Shown piece after piece: positions 45,556 through 53,629 of a DNA stretch of 64,000 bases. Every line of letters begins with the position of its first letter. Within the stretch, counting starts at the first letter, position 1. Under the pieces are notes generated by a model. The model did not search any database. It worked only from the letters and a program-made list of their open reading frames with translations, and had not been told where the DNA came from. This DNA comes from Chitinophaga sp. GTDB lineage: Bacteria > Bacteroidota > Bacteroidia > Chitinophagales > Chitinophagaceae. The translations under genes were made by a program, and so were the position numbers. Location: NCBI RefSeq assembly GCF_017745275.1, contig NZ_JAGHZS010000005.1, positions 62,001-126,000 on the forward strand, written 5' to 3'.

Positions 45556-46560
45556 ATGATGCGTAGGTGGTTGCGTATAGCCCTCATCGTTATAGCCACG
45601 CTTGCCGTGGTATATTTGCTCGGACCCAAACCGGCAACACCCGTATATAATCACACATTACCACCTGTCCCGCCAGCCGGTCCGGCACTGGAAGCCTATA
45701 TCCATAACAAGGAAGCACAACACCGGCTGAAACCGGATAATGAAGCACGCATTGTGTGGCATGATTCCCTGCACCGTAAAACACCTTATGCGGTAGTTTA
45801 TCTCCACGGTTTTTCCGCCAGCCAGGAAGAGGGAAATCCTGTGCATCGTGATTTTGCGAAACGTTTCGGCTGTAACTTGTATTTATCACGACTGGATGGA
45901 CATGGCATAGATACTTCTGATCCGTTGTTACACATGACTGCGGAGGGATTATGGGAAGACGCAGAAGAAGCATTGAGCATAGGCAAAGCACTGGGCGACA
46001 CAGTGATCCTGATGGGAACCTCCACTGGCGGAACACTGGCGTTGCAACTGGCAGCCGCTTATCCCCGCGACGTATATGCGCTGATAAATATGTCGCCTAA
46101 TATAGCCATTAACGATAAACTGGCATTTCTGGCGAATGGTCCCTGGGGACTGCAGCTCGCCCGGTGGGTCAGTAAAGGAGATTTTCGCCGTGGCACAGAT
46201 ACGGACACTACACGGGCAAAGTACTGGAATAACAGTTATCGCCTGGAAGCTGTAGTGCAACTGCAAAATCTGCTGGCATCCGCTATGACGCCTGCCACCT
46301 TTGAAAAAATACAGCAACCGGTATTGAATCTCTATTATTATAAAGATGAAACCCACCAGGACCCCACTGTAAAAGTATCTGCCATCCTGGAGATGGAGCA
46401 GGAGCTGGGTACGCCGGCTACCATGAAAGCTGCCATCCCTGTTCCGGGCGCCGGCGCTCATGTTATGGGCTCCGCGCTCACTGGAAAAGATCTGCCTGCG
46501 GTAGAAAAAGCGATCAGTGACTTCGCCATCAATAAGTTAAGAATGACGCCGGTTCGGTAA
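45556..46560 (+). CDS. membrane-anchored alpha/beta hydrolase
   Basis: 334 residues. An N-terminal hydrophobic segment (about 7-22) probably anchors the enzyme or directs export. The lid-and-core fold has the nucleophile in GTSTGG, the oxyanion H-G in VVYLHGFSASQEE, and a C-terminal His in GAGAHVMGS. It is the serine hydrolase type, often esterase or lipase. The substrate is unknown and no neighbour indicates one. Confidence 0.83.
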   Translation: MMRRWLRIALIVIATLAVVYLLGPKPATPVYNHTLPPVPPAGPALEAYIHNKEAQHRLKPDNEARIVWHDSLHRKTPYAVVYLHGFSASQEEGNPVHRDFAKRFGCNLYLSRLDGHGIDTSDPLLHMTAEGLWEDAEEALSIGKALGDTVILMGTSTGGTLALQLAAAYPRDVYALINMSPNIAINDKLAFLANGPWGLQLARWVSKGDFRRGTDTDTTRAKYWNNSYRLEAVVQLQNLLASAMTPATFEKIQQPVLNLYYYKDETHQDPTVKVSAILEMEQELGTPATMKAAIPVPGAGAHVMGSALTGKDLPAVEKAISDFAINKLRMTPVR

Positions 46561-46639
46561 CACTATTTAGTTAGGCGCAAATCTGAAATCTTTTATAACT
46601 TGTGGTAACATTCTATATCTAAGCAACGTTAAGTAAACT

Positions 46640-47263
46640 ATGCGCCTTCGTTTCAAACAAATTATCGTTTCTGTTTTCCTGGTATTGGGGATATCCCTTT
46701 GCCATACAGGCGCGATGGCCCAGGAAGCACATGGCGCAGACGTTATCCCATTACACGCTATCGTGGTGGGAAAAGATACCATCCCGGTGATCACACTGGC
46801 CATATTCGACGTTGTGGAAAAAATGCCGAAAGCATTGCGCAAAGAACGCGAACGCTGGAGCCGTTTACGGAATGCGGTATATGTTACCTATCCCTATGCC
46901 AGGTCTGCAGCAAAAGTGCTGAAAGATGTGAATGCCAGCATGGCCAACATGAATAAAAGGGAACGCAAAGCTTTCCTGGCTACTAAAGAAAAAGAACTGA
47001 AAGCCCAGTTTGGTGATAAACTGGAAAATCTCTCCGTATACCAGGGTAAAGTGCTCATGAAACTGATCGACCGTGAAACAGGTCAGAATTGTTATGAAAT
47101 TATCAAAGAATTGAAAGGTGGTTTTAATGCCCGTGTATGGCAAACCGTTGCTTTTTTCTTTGGCGGTAATCTCAAAAGCGATTATGACAAACAGGAAGAT
47201 AAAGACATTGAAGTCATTGTACAGGAACTCGAAATGTACCAGCACTACCGCGCCTATAATTAA
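46640..47263 (+). CDS. DUF4294 protein
   Basis: 207 residues with a signal peptide (LVLGISLCHTGAMAQ). The DUF4294 core is IPVITLAIFDVVEKMPK to KELKGGFNARVWQTVAFFFGGNLKSDYD. The family is found in Bacteroidota and has no established function. It lies 80 bases after the hydrolase and 46 before a small protein on the same strand. Confidence 0.87.
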   Translation: MRLRFKQIIVSVFLVLGISLCHTGAMAQEAHGADVIPLHAIVVGKDTIPVITLAIFDVVEKMPKALRKERERWSRLRNAVYVTYPYARSAAKVLKDVNASMANMNKRERKAFLATKEKELKAQFGDKLENLSVYQGKVLMKLIDRETGQNCYEIIKELKGGFNARVWQTVAFFFGGNLKSDYDKQEDKDIEVIVQELEMYQHYRAYN

Positions 47264-47308
47264 TTCATTTATCTTCGTAAGATTCGCCTTTAACCCAACT
47301 GGTTTATT

Positions 47309-47809
47309 ATGATGAAAGCATGGATCTTACTTGTCAGCTCCCTTTTTATGTTCACAGGTGCTATGGCGCAGGCCGTAGCAGACGATGATCCGGTGTATGT
47401 ACTGGATAGTGTGGTGGTGACCCAGGCCGTTGTTGGCCAGGTATCTCCGGATCGCATTGGATTGATGACCATTGCCAAAGGGTCCAAAGCGGTATTGAAA
47501 TACGGCAGCCAGGCCGAAAATGGCGTCGTATATATAGAAACCAAACCTTTTGCCCGCAAAAGGGTACAGACACTATTACGCAGCAAATCGCCCCAATACG
47601 ACAGTTTGTTGAACAAATACGGAAACGACAGCTCATTTTTATATGTGGTAAACGGTCATCCTATGGAGCCGACAAATGAAACCCTCTTCATGACATTAGA
47701 TCAGAAAACTTTCCGCTCCATCAATATTCTTACAAGGGAGCAAATAGTAAAATCATTTGGGGAAGCAAAACATGAAGCTGTTATTGTGATCACCAGCTCA
47801 GAAGAGTAA
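47309..47809 (+). CDS. secreted protein resembling a stand-alone TonB plug
   Basis: 166 residues with a signal peptide (SLFMFTGAMAQ). The stretch VLKYGSQAENGVVYIETK resembles the VLYGSRAANGVIVITTK motif that ends the plug domain of SusC-type receptors, but there is no barrel. The C terminus has VAVIVITSSEE-like sequence. It may be an isolated plug-like domain of a sensory or regulatory kind. The function is unknown. Confidence 0.65.
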   Translation: MMKAWILLVSSLFMFTGAMAQAVADDDPVYVLDSVVVTQAVVGQVSPDRIGLMTIAKGSKAVLKYGSQAENGVVYIETKPFARKRVQTLLRSKSPQYDSLLNKYGNDSSFLYVVNGHPMEPTNETLFMTLDQKTFRSINILTREQIVKSFGEAKHEAVIVITSSEE

Positions 47810-47818
47810 TTTATTTCC

Positions 47819-47826
47819 CATCTTTG
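47819..47826 (+). promoter_or_regulatory. possible -7 box for bshB1
   Basis: CATCTTTG followed by C is one base from TAnnTTTG and sits 18 bases before the bshB1 ATG. No suitable -33 element was found. Confidence 0.3.
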
Positions 47827-47844
47827 CACCTCAATTTACAGCAT

Positions 47845-48573
47845 ATGAAACTAGATATACTGGCAATAGCGGTGCACCCGGACGATGTGGAGCTGGGCTG
47901 CGCAGGCACATTGATGATGCATGCACAACAGGGGATGAAAGTAGGAGTGGTAGATCTGACCCGTGGAGAACTGGGTACTCGTGGTACACCGGAACTGCGC
48001 ATACAGGAAGCTGCTGCTGCTGCTGAAATTATGGGGCTGGAAGTAAGGGAAAACCTTGGCCTGGCCGATGGGTTTTTCAGAAATGATACGATGGAGCAAA
48101 TGGCCATTATTACCGCCATCCGCAAGTATCGCCCCGATATTATACTGGCGAATGCTATAGACGATCGCCACCCGGATCATGGACGTGCCGCCCAACTGAT
48201 ATCCGATAGCGCCTTCATGGCAGGATTACGGAAAATTGAAACTACACTGGACGGCCAATTACAGGAAGCATGGCGCCCAAAACAGGTGTTCCACTTCATA
48301 CAGGACCGTTATCATGAACCGGATTTTGTGATCGATATTACGCCGGTGATTGACCGGAAGCTGGCTGCTATCAAGGCTTTCTCTTCACAATTCCTGGCGC
48401 CGAAAGACAATGAACCGCAAACCTATATTTCCGGCTCCAGCTTTTTTGATAGTGTTGTTTACCGTGCCAAGATGTTTGGCAAAATGGTAGGGGTGGAATA
48501 TGCAGAAGGTTATACCTCTGCCAAAAAGATTGGTGTTCGCAGTTTTGCAGATCTGATTAATATTACTACCTGA
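47845..48573 (+). CDS. bshB1: bacillithiol biosynthesis deacetylase BshB1
   Basis: 242 residues from the ATG at 47845 (the frame is open from a TTG at 47824). A zinc deacetylase of the PIG-L/BshB family. Zinc ligands are seen as His11 and Asp14 in AVHPDDVELGC and His112 in DDRHPDHGRAA. It removes the acetyl group from GlcNAc-malate in bacillithiol synthesis. bshA and bshC are elsewhere. A BstA-like enzyme is encoded at 31819, which fits a functional bacillithiol system. Confidence 0.93.
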   Translation: MKLDILAIAVHPDDVELGCAGTLMMHAQQGMKVGVVDLTRGELGTRGTPELRIQEAAAAAEIMGLEVRENLGLADGFFRNDTMEQMAIITAIRKYRPDIILANAIDDRHPDHGRAAQLISDSAFMAGLRKIETTLDGQLQEAWRPKQVFHFIQDRYHEPDFVIDITPVIDRKLAAIKAFSSQFLAPKDNEPQTYISGSSFFDSVVYRAKMFGKMVGVEYAEGYTSAKKIGVRSFADLINITT

Positions 48574-48742
48574 GCATAAAGCTATTGTGTTTTGTTCTAA
48601 AGAGCGGAAAGTAAAAACTAATGTGTTTTTACTTTCCGCTTTCTTTTTTCCGCTTTTACTTTTAGATTTATAGTAAACCAAAGGAAGATTTTTTTTCGCT
48701 TCATCAATCGCTTCAATCGCTTTATGCTTTCAGCCTTATAAA
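48573..48742. repeat. degenerate relative of the heptad-repeat element, with a terminator
   Basis: GAGCATAAAGCTATTG (48573-48588) matches the left arm of the element family, and the right end (48696-48735) has the complement with an extra unit. A perfect 16-bp hairpin (48603-48618 with 48625-48640) is inserted between, followed by TTCTTTTTTCC. It looks like an old copy whose middle has been replaced. It also terminates bshB1. Confidence 0.6.
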
Positions 48743-48744
48743 AT

Positions 48745-49650
48745 ATGAGAAAACTATCCATCCTGGCGTTATTGCTGATCATTGCCTTTACTGCCAACGC
48801 CCAAAAAACAGACAAGGCGCTTACCGCCATTTTAACGCCTCTTTTAAAGGACTTTCACGGTCAGGTGGGCATTTATGTGCACCACTTGAAAAAAGACCGC
48901 ACGGTGGCTATAAAGGCAGATACCACGTTTCCTACTGCCAGTATGATTAAAACTGCTATCCAGGTGGGTATTTTTAATAAGCTGGCCAAAGGGGAACTGC
49001 AATACCATCAAAACCTGGTGTATCGCGATTCTTTGTTGTACAAGGGCGAAGATATCCTGGGTTCATTCCGCGACAGTGAGCAGATCGCTCTGGATAAGGT
49101 GGTGATGTTGATGTTGACGATGAGCGACAATACGGCGAGTTTGTGGCTGCAGTCGTTGGCCGGGGGCGGATTAACCATTAACCAGTGGTTGGAAGAGCAT
49201 GGATTTGAACATTTACGGGTCAATTCCCGCACAAAAGGGAGGGAGGCCAACCGGCAGGAGTATGGATGGGGACAAACCAGTCCGCGTGAAATGGCGCGGC
49301 TGATGGAAATGATATACAAGGGGGAAGTGATCAATCCTGCTGCCAGTGAGCGGATGTACCGGAATCTTACGCGTAATTACTGGGATACACAGGGATTAAC
49401 ACAGGTACCCCCAAACGTTCGCACCGCGTCGAAAAATGGCGCGGTGGACGAATCACGTTCAGAAGTAATAATGGTGAATGCACCTCACGGTGACTATGTA
49501 TATTGTATTATTACCAAAAACAACCAGGATCAACGTTGGACTCCTGATAATGAGGCGTGGCAATTGTTGCGAAAGGTGGGTTTTGCAATCTGGCAGCACT
49601 ATGAACCGGACAGCCAATGGAAACCCGACCCCGCTTTGGGGCAGTTTTAG
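48745..49650 (+). CDS. class-A-beta-lactamase-like serine hydrolase
   Basis: 301 residues with a signal peptide (LLIIAFTANAQ). The fold is that of class A beta-lactamases and related peptidases: SMIK at the nucleophile, MSDNTAS at SDN, and KNG where KTG is usual. The Glu of the omega loop (Glu166 type) has no evident equivalent in the aligned GREANRQEYGWGQ segment. Hence a working beta-lactamase seems unlikely; a peptidase or another serine hydrolase is more plausible. A 41-residue membrane protein converges behind it. Confidence 0.85.
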   Translation: MRKLSILALLLIIAFTANAQKTDKALTAILTPLLKDFHGQVGIYVHHLKKDRTVAIKADTTFPTASMIKTAIQVGIFNKLAKGELQYHQNLVYRDSLLYKGEDILGSFRDSEQIALDKVVMLMLTMSDNTASLWLQSLAGGGLTINQWLEEHGFEHLRVNSRTKGREANRQEYGWGQTSPREMARLMEMIYKGEVINPAASERMYRNLTRNYWDTQGLTQVPPNVRTASKNGAVDESRSEVIMVNAPHGDYVYCIITKNNQDQRWTPDNEAWQLLRKVGFAIWQHYEPDSQWKPDPALGQF

Positions 49651-49676
49651 ATACGGTCAATGGGACCCGCTAAACA

Positions 49677-49802
49677 CTAAATGAACAGATCTCGTGTAGC
49701 GTCAAATTCATCGTGTTTAATGATACTGTTTTTAATAAACGGAATCAAAGCAAGTCCAATCGTTATAACCACCAGTAAAAAGTATTTTTTCTTCATTTCC
49801 AT
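49677..49802 (-). CDS. 41-residue single-helix membrane protein
   Basis: A short frame reads MEMKKKYFLLVVITIGLALI and then a hydrophilic tail ending DLFI. A Lys-rich start, a hydrophobic helix (7-23) and a charged C terminus suit a small inner-membrane protein. It converges on the serine hydrolase gene. No family was recognised; the composition supports a coding role, but proof would need a homologue or peptide data. Confidence 0.5.
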   Translation of the reverse strand: MEMKKKYFLLVVITIGLALIPFIKNSIIKHDEFDATRDLFI

Positions 49803-49991
49803 GCTACTTGTGTTAAAAAAGTTCCACTTATATAACTAAATAACGTGCCAAATTGTTACAGAAATACCATGAAAATGTTAACTCCGGGATATTTTTTTTG
49901 AGTATATAAGCCCAAATTATTCCATTGTTCCTGCCTGTACTGTGGAAAACAGGATATATAGAGAAACTCAATGTCACATTTTTAAAATCTA

Positions 49992-50023
49992 TTTGATTAC
50001 TAATGAATGTAATGTGATCTTTG
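49992..50023 (+). promoter_or_regulatory. promoter of ahpC
   Basis: TTTG (49992-49995) and GATCTTTG (50016-50023) are separated by 20 bases, close to the Bacteroidota pattern TTTG-N19-21-TAnnTTTG. The start codon follows 55 bases later. The best promoter in the window by pattern. Confidence 0.6.
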
Positions 50024-50078
50024 CGCCGTCAAAAAGTATATAATCATTAGTCTGTAAATCAAAAAGAGAATAGTTATT

Positions 50079-50633
50079 ATGAAAAATGTTATCTTATCCG
50101 TAGGGTCAGAGTTTCCCGAATTCAAAAAAACGGCAGTTGTATCTATTGAAAAAGGTAAAGAATTCTATGAATTGTCTTCTGAAGAACTGAAAAACTCCGG
50201 CAAATGGATGGTGATGTTCTGGTGGCCTAAAGACTTTACTTTCGTATGTCCTACTGAAATCGCTGAATTCAACAAACACGCACAGGATTTCGCTGACCGT
50301 GATGCAGTATTGATCGGTGCTTCTACTGACAGTGAGTTTGTACATGCTGCATGGAGAAGAGATCATGAAGACCTGCGTGGTTTGCAGTTCCCTATGCTGG
50401 CAGACACTTCCAAATCTCTCGCAACTGAACTGGGTATCCTGGAAGCAAACGAGAAAGTTGCTTACCGTGCTACTTACATTGTAGACCCTCAGGGTATTGT
50501 ACGTTGGGTTTCCCTGTACGACCTGTCTGTAGGCCGTAGCGTAAAAGAAGTTTTACGTGTACTGGATGCACTGCAAACAGATGAACTGTGCCCTTGCAAC
50601 TGGACTAAGGGAGAAGCTACGCTGACTGTTTAA
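50079..50633 (+). CDS. ahpC: peroxiredoxin AhpC
   Basis: 184 residues of the AhpC group. The peroxidatic Cys57 sits in FVCPTE, and a C-terminal DELCPCNW pair (Cys171/Cys173) is present. It reduces hydrogen peroxide and organic peroxides. Its reductant partner is probably the AhpD-like protein encoded 112 bases downstream. This AhpC/AhpD pairing is known in mycobacteria and some Bacteroidota, and no ahpF is present here. Confidence 0.94.
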   Translation: MKNVILSVGSEFPEFKKTAVVSIEKGKEFYELSSEELKNSGKWMVMFWWPKDFTFVCPTEIAEFNKHAQDFADRDAVLIGASTDSEFVHAAWRRDHEDLRGLQFPMLADTSKSLATELGILEANEKVAYRATYIVDPQGIVRWVSLYDLSVGRSVKEVLRVLDALQTDELCPCNWTKGEATLTV

Positions 50634-50664
50634 TCATTAAGTCATTTTTTATTTTATTGACTGG

Positions 50665-50707
50665 ATATTTTGCCGGAAAGGGTATTACCCTCAGGCCGGC
50701 AAAATAT
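50665..50707 (+). promoter_or_regulatory. hairpin between ahpC and ahpD
   Basis: A 12-bp stem ATATTTTGCCGG with CCGGCAAAATAT (50665-50676 / 50696-50707) holds an inner GGGT/ACCC stem. It has no U-run behind, so it may set the level of the second gene or protect the mRNA of the first. Confidence 0.55.
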
Positions 50708-50745
50708 TCAGGCGGTAAAATCATGAAATAAAAAAAATACATATT

Positions 50746-51333
50746 ATGTTTGCAACTACGAATCAGGATACGGCAGTACAATTGCTGGAAGCGGTGGGGT
50801 TGACAGGTGAACAGGTATCCAGTAAACTGCAGTCACTCGTAAATGTGGATGCGCGTTATTTGAAGGATCTGAAGATCAATGTAACTAACTCTCTGGCTGC
50901 AGCTACGCTGTCGAAGAAAGAGGCTTATATGATCGGTGTTGCGGTAGCGGTGAATGAAAAGCATGCAGTACTGCAGGCCGCTTTTGAAAAGCTGGCTACC
51001 CAGGAAGGTGCAACCGATAAAGAGATTGCAGAAGTAATTAGCTGTACTTCCCTCATGAATGCCAACAACGTCTTTTATCGTTTCAGGCATTTTGTGAATA
51101 AGGAATATTACACCAATACCCCTGCCGGTATCCGGATGAGCATTATGGCTAACCCGGTATTAGGTAAAGAATTTTTTGAGTTGCTGAGCCTGGTGGTATC
51201 TGCACTCAATGGTTGTGAAATGTGCGTGACTTCCCACGAAGAAGCGTTGTTAAAACATGGAACGGATCAACAGCGGATTTTGGAGTCAGTAAGATTAGGT
51301 GCTGTTTTACGTAGCCTTGTTGTATTATTGTAA
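50746..51333 (+). CDS. ahpD: AhpD-like peroxidase reductase (CMD family)
   Basis: 195 residues of the carboxymuconolactone decarboxylase family. The redox motif is CEMCVTSHE (Cys157, Cys160, His164). In AhpD this pair is reduced by a dihydrolipoyl protein and then reduces AhpC. The gene follows ahpC, which makes the assignment likely. It is slightly longer than typical 175-residue AhpD. Family certain, exact AhpD role probable. Confidence 0.88.
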   Translation: MFATTNQDTAVQLLEAVGLTGEQVSSKLQSLVNVDARYLKDLKINVTNSLAAATLSKKEAYMIGVAVAVNEKHAVLQAAFEKLATQEGATDKEIAEVISCTSLMNANNVFYRFRHFVNKEYYTNTPAGIRMSIMANPVLGKEFFELLSLVVSALNGCEMCVTSHEEALLKHGTDQQRILESVRLGAVLRSLVVLL

Positions 51334-51524
51334 ATTATTTTTTCGGCAAAAGACAGATGAAAATTTGCCTGATAGTCATTGATTATCAATCTTTTGCATT
51401 GTGTTCACATCTTAAGTAAAGGCTTTTTGTAAAGGCTTTTAATGTACTTGTGAATAAATTCATTTAATAATATTTGCAAAATCCATAAAAAAATTGGACT
51501 TTTGCATTCCTAAATTTTTAGATC

Positions 51525-51761
51525 ATGGCAAGAGTATGTCAGGTGACAGGAAAGAAGCCGATCACGGGTCACCATGTTTCCTTCTCCAACATTAAGACAA
51601 ACAGAAGGTTTCTTCCTAACCTGCAAAAGAAACGTTTTTTCCTGGCAGAAGAGGACAAATGGATATCATTGAAAGTATCTGCTGACGGTTTAAGAACCAT
51701 CAACAAGAGAGGTTTGTATGCAGTTGTGAAGGAATTGCGTGCAGCTGGTCAGGAAATCTAA
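51525..51761 (+). CDS. rpmB: 50S ribosomal protein bL28
   Basis: 78 residues, an exact family match (CQVTGKKPITGHHVSFSNIKTNRRF). It is part of the large ribosomal subunit. It starts a run of translation genes (bL33, bL38, ftsY) on the same strand. Confidence 0.97.
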   Translation: MARVCQVTGKKPITGHHVSFSNIKTNRRFLPNLQKKRFFLAEEDKWISLKVSADGLRTINKRGLYAVVKELRAAGQEI

Positions 51762-51791
51762 TTCTAAGACTCACTTAATTTGTAATACACA

Positions 51792-51974
51792 ATGGCAAAA
51801 AAAGGTAATAGAGTACAGGTAATTCTGGAGTGCACCGAGCACAAGACTTCTGGTCAACCAGGAACTTCCCGTTATATCTCTAACAAGAATAAGAAGAATA
51901 CTCCTGAGCGTCTGGAGTTGAAGAAGTACAATCCTATCTTAAGGAAAGTGACTGTACACAAAGAAATTAAATAA
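51792..51974 (+). CDS. rpmG: 50S ribosomal protein bL33
   Basis: 60 residues (KKGNRVQVILECTEHK, GTSRYISNKNKKNTPERLELKKYNP). It has no Cys zinc knuckle, so it is the zinc-independent form. It lies 30 bases behind rpmB. Confidence 0.97.
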   Translation: MAKKGNRVQVILECTEHKTSGQPGTSRYISNKNKKNTPERLELKKYNPILRKVTVHKEIK

Positions 51975-52049
51975 GTAATTGTTGATGGTGACTGGCTGTA
52001 TTTGCATACCAGCCAATGAGCCGTTAGACCATAAAAACAATAGAATACA

Positions 52050-52223
52050 ATGGCAAAAGTAGCTTCAAAAAACGCGAAGGTTAAAGATGCTAAAGCAGCA
52101 GCTGAGTCTAAAGTATGGACCAAGGTAATCAGAGCAGTACGCTCTCCTAAAACCGGTGCTTATACTTTTAAAGACGCAATCGTACACAAGGACAAAGTCA
52201 TGGAGTACATGAATCAAAAGTAA
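52050..52223 (+). CDS. ribosomal protein bL38 (DUF4295)
   Basis: 57 residues, Lys-rich, starting MAKVASKNAKVKDAK and containing VIRAVRSPKTGAYTFKD. This DUF4295 protein was later recognised as a Bacteroidota-specific large-subunit protein (bL38). It follows bL33 by 75 bases and precedes ftsY, the usual order in this phylum. Short enough to be missed by length filters. Confidence 0.9.
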   Translation: MAKVASKNAKVKDAKAAAESKVWTKVIRAVRSPKTGAYTFKDAIVHKDKVMEYMNQK

Positions 52224-52356
52224 TTCGGCTTTACTAATAATACTGAAAGGCTGTCCCGTTATACGGACAGCTTTTTGTATTTGGAGTAGCTGTTACCTTT
52301 AGGTTAATGTAGCGGAGCTTCCGGCTATCCTTTAACATTCATGCAGTAATGACTGA

Positions 52357-52440
52357 CTGCTGATTGCTAAAAGCTAACAGCTATTGCTTATCTTCGCAGC
52401 ATTCACTAACTGCTGGCTGCTAAAAGCCAACAGCTGTTTC
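52357..52440. repeat. two heptad-type repeat blocks before ftsY
   Basis: A block of about 31 bases (52357-52387) with units AAAAGCT and AACAGCT is repeated imperfectly at 52410-52440 (AAAAGCC, AACAGCT), about 26 of 31 positions alike. It shares the 7-base period of the palindromic family but has no inverted partner. Confidence 0.5.
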
Positions 52441-52459
52441 GACCCAACTAAACTAAACT

Positions 52460-53422
52460 ATGAGCTTTTTCAATAAACTATTTTCCAGGGAGAAGAAGGA
52501 AAATCTGGATCAGGGTTTACAAAAAACCAAAGAGAGCTTCCTGAGTAAAATAGGACGCGCCATTGCAGGAAAGTCAACGGTAGACACCGAGGTATTGGAT
52601 AACCTGGAAGATGCCCTTGTTTCTGCAGATGTAGGCGTAGATACCACTGTAAAAATCATTGACCGCATTGAACAACGTGTGGCAAAAGATAAATATCTGG
52701 GAACCAGTGAGTTGAATAGGTTGTTGCAGGAAGAGATTGCAGCTATACTGGTAGACGCCCCCGATAGCGGATTCCGTGATTTTGATGTACCCGCTGGTAA
52801 AAAGCCTTATGTTATTATGGTAGTAGGCGTAAATGGCGTCGGAAAAACCACTACCATTGGTAAGCTGGCCTATAACTTTAAGAAAGCCGGTAAATCAGTG
52901 ATGTTAGGAGCTGCGGATACTTTCCGTGCCGCTGCCGTTGATCAGTTGACTATCTGGAGCGAAAGGGCGGGAGTACCTATTGTTAAACAACAAATGGGGT
53001 CTGACCCCGGAGCAGTGGCATTTGATACCGTACAAAGCGGCGCTGCAAAAGACGTAGATGTAATTATTATAGATACTGCGGGCCGTTTGCATAACAAACT
53101 CCACCTGATGGATGAGTTGGGTAAAATCAAGCGGGTGATGAAGAAAGTCATTCCTGATGCCCCACATGAAGTATTACTGGTGTTGGACGGATCTACCGGC
53201 CAGAATGCATTAGAGCAAGCCAAACAGTTTACCGCTACTACAGAGGTAACTGCACTGGCTATTACCAAACTGGATGGTACTGCCAAGGGCGGGGTAGTAT
53301 TAGCCATTGCCAACCAATTTAAAATACCGGTAAAATATATTGGTATCGGTGAAAAAATGGAAGATTTACAGGTGTTTAATAAAGAGTCTTTCGTAGAATC
53401 ACTCTTTAGTGTAAATTCTTGA
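52460..53422 (+). CDS. ftsY: signal recognition particle receptor FtsY
   Basis: 320 residues, an SRP GTPase. G1 is GVNGVGKTT (123-131), and DTFRAAA, DTAGR and TKLDGTAKGG follow. The acidic A domain of E. coli is replaced by a short basic N-terminal stretch, as in many bacteria. It receives SRP-bound ribosomes at the membrane. It lies behind the ribosomal protein genes, and a terminator follows. Confidence 0.97.
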   Translation: MSFFNKLFSREKKENLDQGLQKTKESFLSKIGRAIAGKSTVDTEVLDNLEDALVSADVGVDTTVKIIDRIEQRVAKDKYLGTSELNRLLQEEIAAILVDAPDSGFRDFDVPAGKKPYVIMVVGVNGVGKTTTIGKLAYNFKKAGKSVMLGAADTFRAAAVDQLTIWSERAGVPIVKQQMGSDPGAVAFDTVQSGAAKDVDVIIIDTAGRLHNKLHLMDELGKIKRVMKKVIPDAPHEVLLVLDGSTGQNALEQAKQFTATTEVTALAITKLDGTAKGGVVLAIANQFKIPVKYIGIGEKMEDLQVFNKESFVESLFSVNS

Positions 53423-53498
53423 TTTTGTGATGTTTGTGAATGTTATCTCCCAATTGGCATAAATCCTGCCTGCTTTTCTATTTTGTATAAATCATTGC

Positions 53499-53526
53499 CC
53501 GGGCTCCTGGTATGGAGCCCGGTGTT
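53499..53526 (+). terminator. terminator behind ftsY
   Basis: CCGGGCTCC (53499-53507) pairs with GGAGCCCGG (53514-53522) and is followed by TGTTTTCG. Strong stem, short U-run. Confidence 0.75.
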
Positions 53527-53629
53527 TTCGTTAACTTTCAACCAGATTCTTTGTTTTAATAAATAACACTGCTTTCCTTAAATTTGAATAATTGTTCCCT
53601 TTTTGTACCCTTTTTAACAATTCGTAAGT

